DNA from: Schinkia azotoformans LMG 9581
GTDB taxonomy: Bacteria; Bacillota; Bacilli; Bacillales; Bacillaceae_J
Length of the DNA stretch: 64,000 nucleotides
NCBI RefSeq assembly: GCF_000307855.1
Contig: NZ_AJLR01000148.1
Coordinates: 1 to 64,000 of the forward strand
Direction of reading: 5' to 3'
Made by a program: the position numbers and the translations under genes. Under the pieces are notes generated by a model. It saw only the letters and a list, made by a program, of their open reading frames with translations. It was not told the origin of the DNA and searched no databases. Below are positions 62,737 through 64,000 of the stretch, one piece after another (position 1 is the first letter of the stretch; the number at the start of each line of letters is the position of its first letter).

Positions 62737-63621
62737 ATGAAAAAACAAATCATCGTTGGATGGTTGCTATTACTGTTTAGTTTTGCACTTCCGGCGCAAA
62801 TAAGTTATGCCGACGCTCAGCCTGGTGATGTCATTATTACGCTTGGAGAAAATTTAACGCCTGAACAACAAGAAGCGATAAAACAGGAGATGGGCTATCA
62901 AGAAGGAGATACCATTGTCACGGTCAGCAATGCAGAAGAACACAAATACTTAGGTCAATACATAAGTAAAGCCCAAATTGGCTCAAAAGCCATTTCATCA
63001 GCCAAAATTACTTTAAAAGAGGCTGGTTCAGGTCTTAATGTAGAAACCAAAAATATCAGTTGGGTTACAGAGGATATGTACTCCAATTCATTGATTACCG
63101 CTGGTGTAAAAGATGCAGACATCTATGTAACAGCACCTTTTGAAGTTTCAGGAACAGCCGGATTAACAGGCATCCTCAAGGCTTATGAAGTATCTGGTGA
63201 AAAAGTGATTCCAGAAGAGCAAAAGCAAATTGCAAATGAGGAAATGGTGAAAACAGCTCAATTAGGCGAGCGTATCGGAGCGGACGCAGCAACGGCATTG
63301 TTCACACGAATTAAAGAGGAGATTGCGAATAATCCGAACTTAACAGATGAACAGGTATCAGCATTAATTGACCGTATTGCTGCCGAACTAGGCATCCAAC
63401 TAACCGATGCTGAAAAACAAGGGTTAATAGATTTATTTAATAAAATGAAAAATATGAACATCGACTGGAATCAGGTAAAAAATGATTTAGTATATGTATC
63501 TGAACGCCTTCAAGATTTTATGAAGGATGAAAGAACACAAGGAATTATGAAAAATATTATTGATGGTCTGATTGCATTTCTAAATTGGTTAAAAGGACTT
63601 TTTGGAGCAGCTGAAGCTTAA
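62737..63621 (+). CDS. DUF1002 secreted protein, YpuA-like
   Basis: About 294 residues are encoded from ATG 62737, behind GGAGG; a start at 62704 has no such signal. The signal peptide (1-25) ends QISYA. The body is the DUF1002 domain: DVIITLGENLTPEQQEAIKQ, AKITLKEAGSGLNVETKNI, VTAPFEVSGTAGLTGILKAYE, and then a helical C-terminal half. B. subtilis YpuA belongs to this family; function is unknown, probably at the cell envelope. Confidence 0.85.
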   Translation: MKKQIIVGWLLLLFSFALPAQISYADAQPGDVIITLGENLTPEQQEAIKQEMGYQEGDTIVTVSNAEEHKYLGQYISKAQIGSKAISSAKITLKEAGSGLNVETKNISWVTEDMYSNSLITAGVKDADIYVTAPFEVSGTAGLTGILKAYEVSGEKVIPEEQKQIANEEMVKTAQLGERIGADAATALFTRIKEEIANNPNLTDEQVSALIDRIAAELGIQLTDAEKQGLIDLFNKMKNMNIDWNQVKNDLVYVSERLQDFMKDERTQGIMKNIIDGLIAFLNWLKGLFGAAEA

Positions 63622-63641
63622 AAATAATAGCATAATCATAA

Positions 63642-63672
63642 GGGAGAGTTTCCTATATTAGAAACTCCCCCT
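63642..63672. terminator. terminator between convergent genes
   Basis: GAGTTTC (63646-63652) and GAAACTC (63661-63667), extended by GGG/CCC, form a stem between the ypuA-like gene and the chemotaxis receptor. Confidence 0.5.
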
Positions 63673-63679
63673 TTGATTG

Positions 63680-64000
63680 TTAAATCTTAAATCTTAATGC
63701 CAACTGACTTAAGGCCTCTGCCATACCCGCCAAGTCTGTAGCTGTTGAAGCTGTTTCTTCAATGCCTGCCGCTGTTTCCTCCGTTACAGATGCAATATTT
63801 TGGACGGAAAGTAGTACCTCTTGTGCTTGGGCCGCTTCCTCTTCACTTGCTGCTGCAATTTCCGTTACTTTTGCAGAGGAGTCTTTTACAAGCTTTACAA
63901 TATCTTTAAATGTTGATCCAGCCTTCTCGACTCTTTGATTTCCGATTGCAACTGAATCTACAGACCGTTTCGTGTTTTCTTGAATAATCGTAATTAGTTC
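63680..64000 (-). CDS. methyl-accepting chemotaxis protein, C-terminal part (runs off the window)
   Basis: The last 106 codons are present. They encode the end of the cytoplasmic signalling domain, with heptad-type sequence such as VTEIAAASEEEAAQAQEVLL and QNIASVTEETAAGIEETAST, ending AEALSQLALRFKI. This is the distal methylation-helix part of an MCP. The sensor, membrane segments and hairpin tip lie beyond the right edge. Confidence 0.88.
   Translation of the reverse strand, partial: ELITIIQENTKRSVDSVAIGNQRVEKAGSTFKDIVKLVKDSSAKVTEIAAASEEEAAQAQEVLLSVQNIASVTEETAAGIEETASTATDLAGMAEALSQLALRFKI

Noticed and set aside
1-64000. CRISPR array, rRNA or tRNA genes
   Set aside because: No regularly spaced repeats, and no tRNA cloverleaf or rRNA sequence, were noticed by eye on either strand.

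Overview
The window is chromosomal DNA from a low-GC, endospore-forming member of the Bacillaceae. It carries sporulation and germination genes (spoVR, a GerA-type operon, ypuA-like), pgcA, a luxS/mccAB sulfur operon, strong AGGAGG ribosome-binding sites, frequent TTG and GTG starts and U-tailed terminators. The two dispersed intergenic repeats (GGGACAGGCACC type and GAAAAGCGGAAGC type) are of a kind I associate from memory with Bacillus-like genera. The species cannot be fixed from sequence reading alone.

Layout. 1-3.0 kb: TetR / HlyD / ABC-2 export operon without its own ATPase. 3.4-6.3 kb: FbpB-like small protein, CPBP protease, RarD-type transporter, Cys-cluster protein. 6.4-10.7 kb: a solute-binding lipoprotein overlapping a GGDEF-EAL c-di-GMP enzyme. 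10.9-18.1 kb: malate synthase G, a LysR regulator, an alpha/beta hydrolase, a lone tyrosine recombinase and a multi-PAS GGDEF protein. 18.3-19.5 kb: radical SAM/SPASM protein. 19.5-27.9 kb: a cobalamin-riboswitch operon encoding a giant S-layer protein built from transcobalamin-like modules, a DUF4430 lipoprotein and a complete ECF transporter (T, fused AA', S). 28.0-31.4 kb: cation efflux, NRDE protein, a FrnE/DsbA-like protein whose first active-site Cys codon is TGA (probable selenocysteine), and a lipoprotein.

31.5-49.7 kb: spoVR is split by a mobile element of about 16.7 kb. A 15-bp sequence (GCCCAGCCTTCGTTC) occurs at both junctions, and joining the halves across it gives an exactly in-frame 473-codon spoVR. 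This is therefore a sporulation-gene intervening element of the skin / SPbeta type. Its cargo is an anti-phage island: an OLD nuclease plus UvrD helicase (Gabija-like), an AAA ATPase plus HNH protein (Septu-like), a UPF0175/DUF3368 toxin-antitoxin pair, and a Panacea-domain protein next to a large membrane protein. It also has three large serine recombinases, an XRE regulator and two small unknown proteins.

49.8-64 kb: a GerA-family germinant receptor operon with a small divergent membrane protein, YhdB-like and other small proteins, pgcA, an EamA transporter, a glycerophosphodiesterase, the yrrT-luxS-mccA-mccB recycling operon with a CymR-like operator, a cluster of dispersed repeats, a DUF1002 secreted protein, and the C-terminal end of a chemotaxis receptor running off the right edge.

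The three most notable items are the defence-carrying spoVR intervening element, the transcobalamin-like B12 capture operon, and the UGA-containing FrnE protein with a bacterial SECIS-like hairpin.
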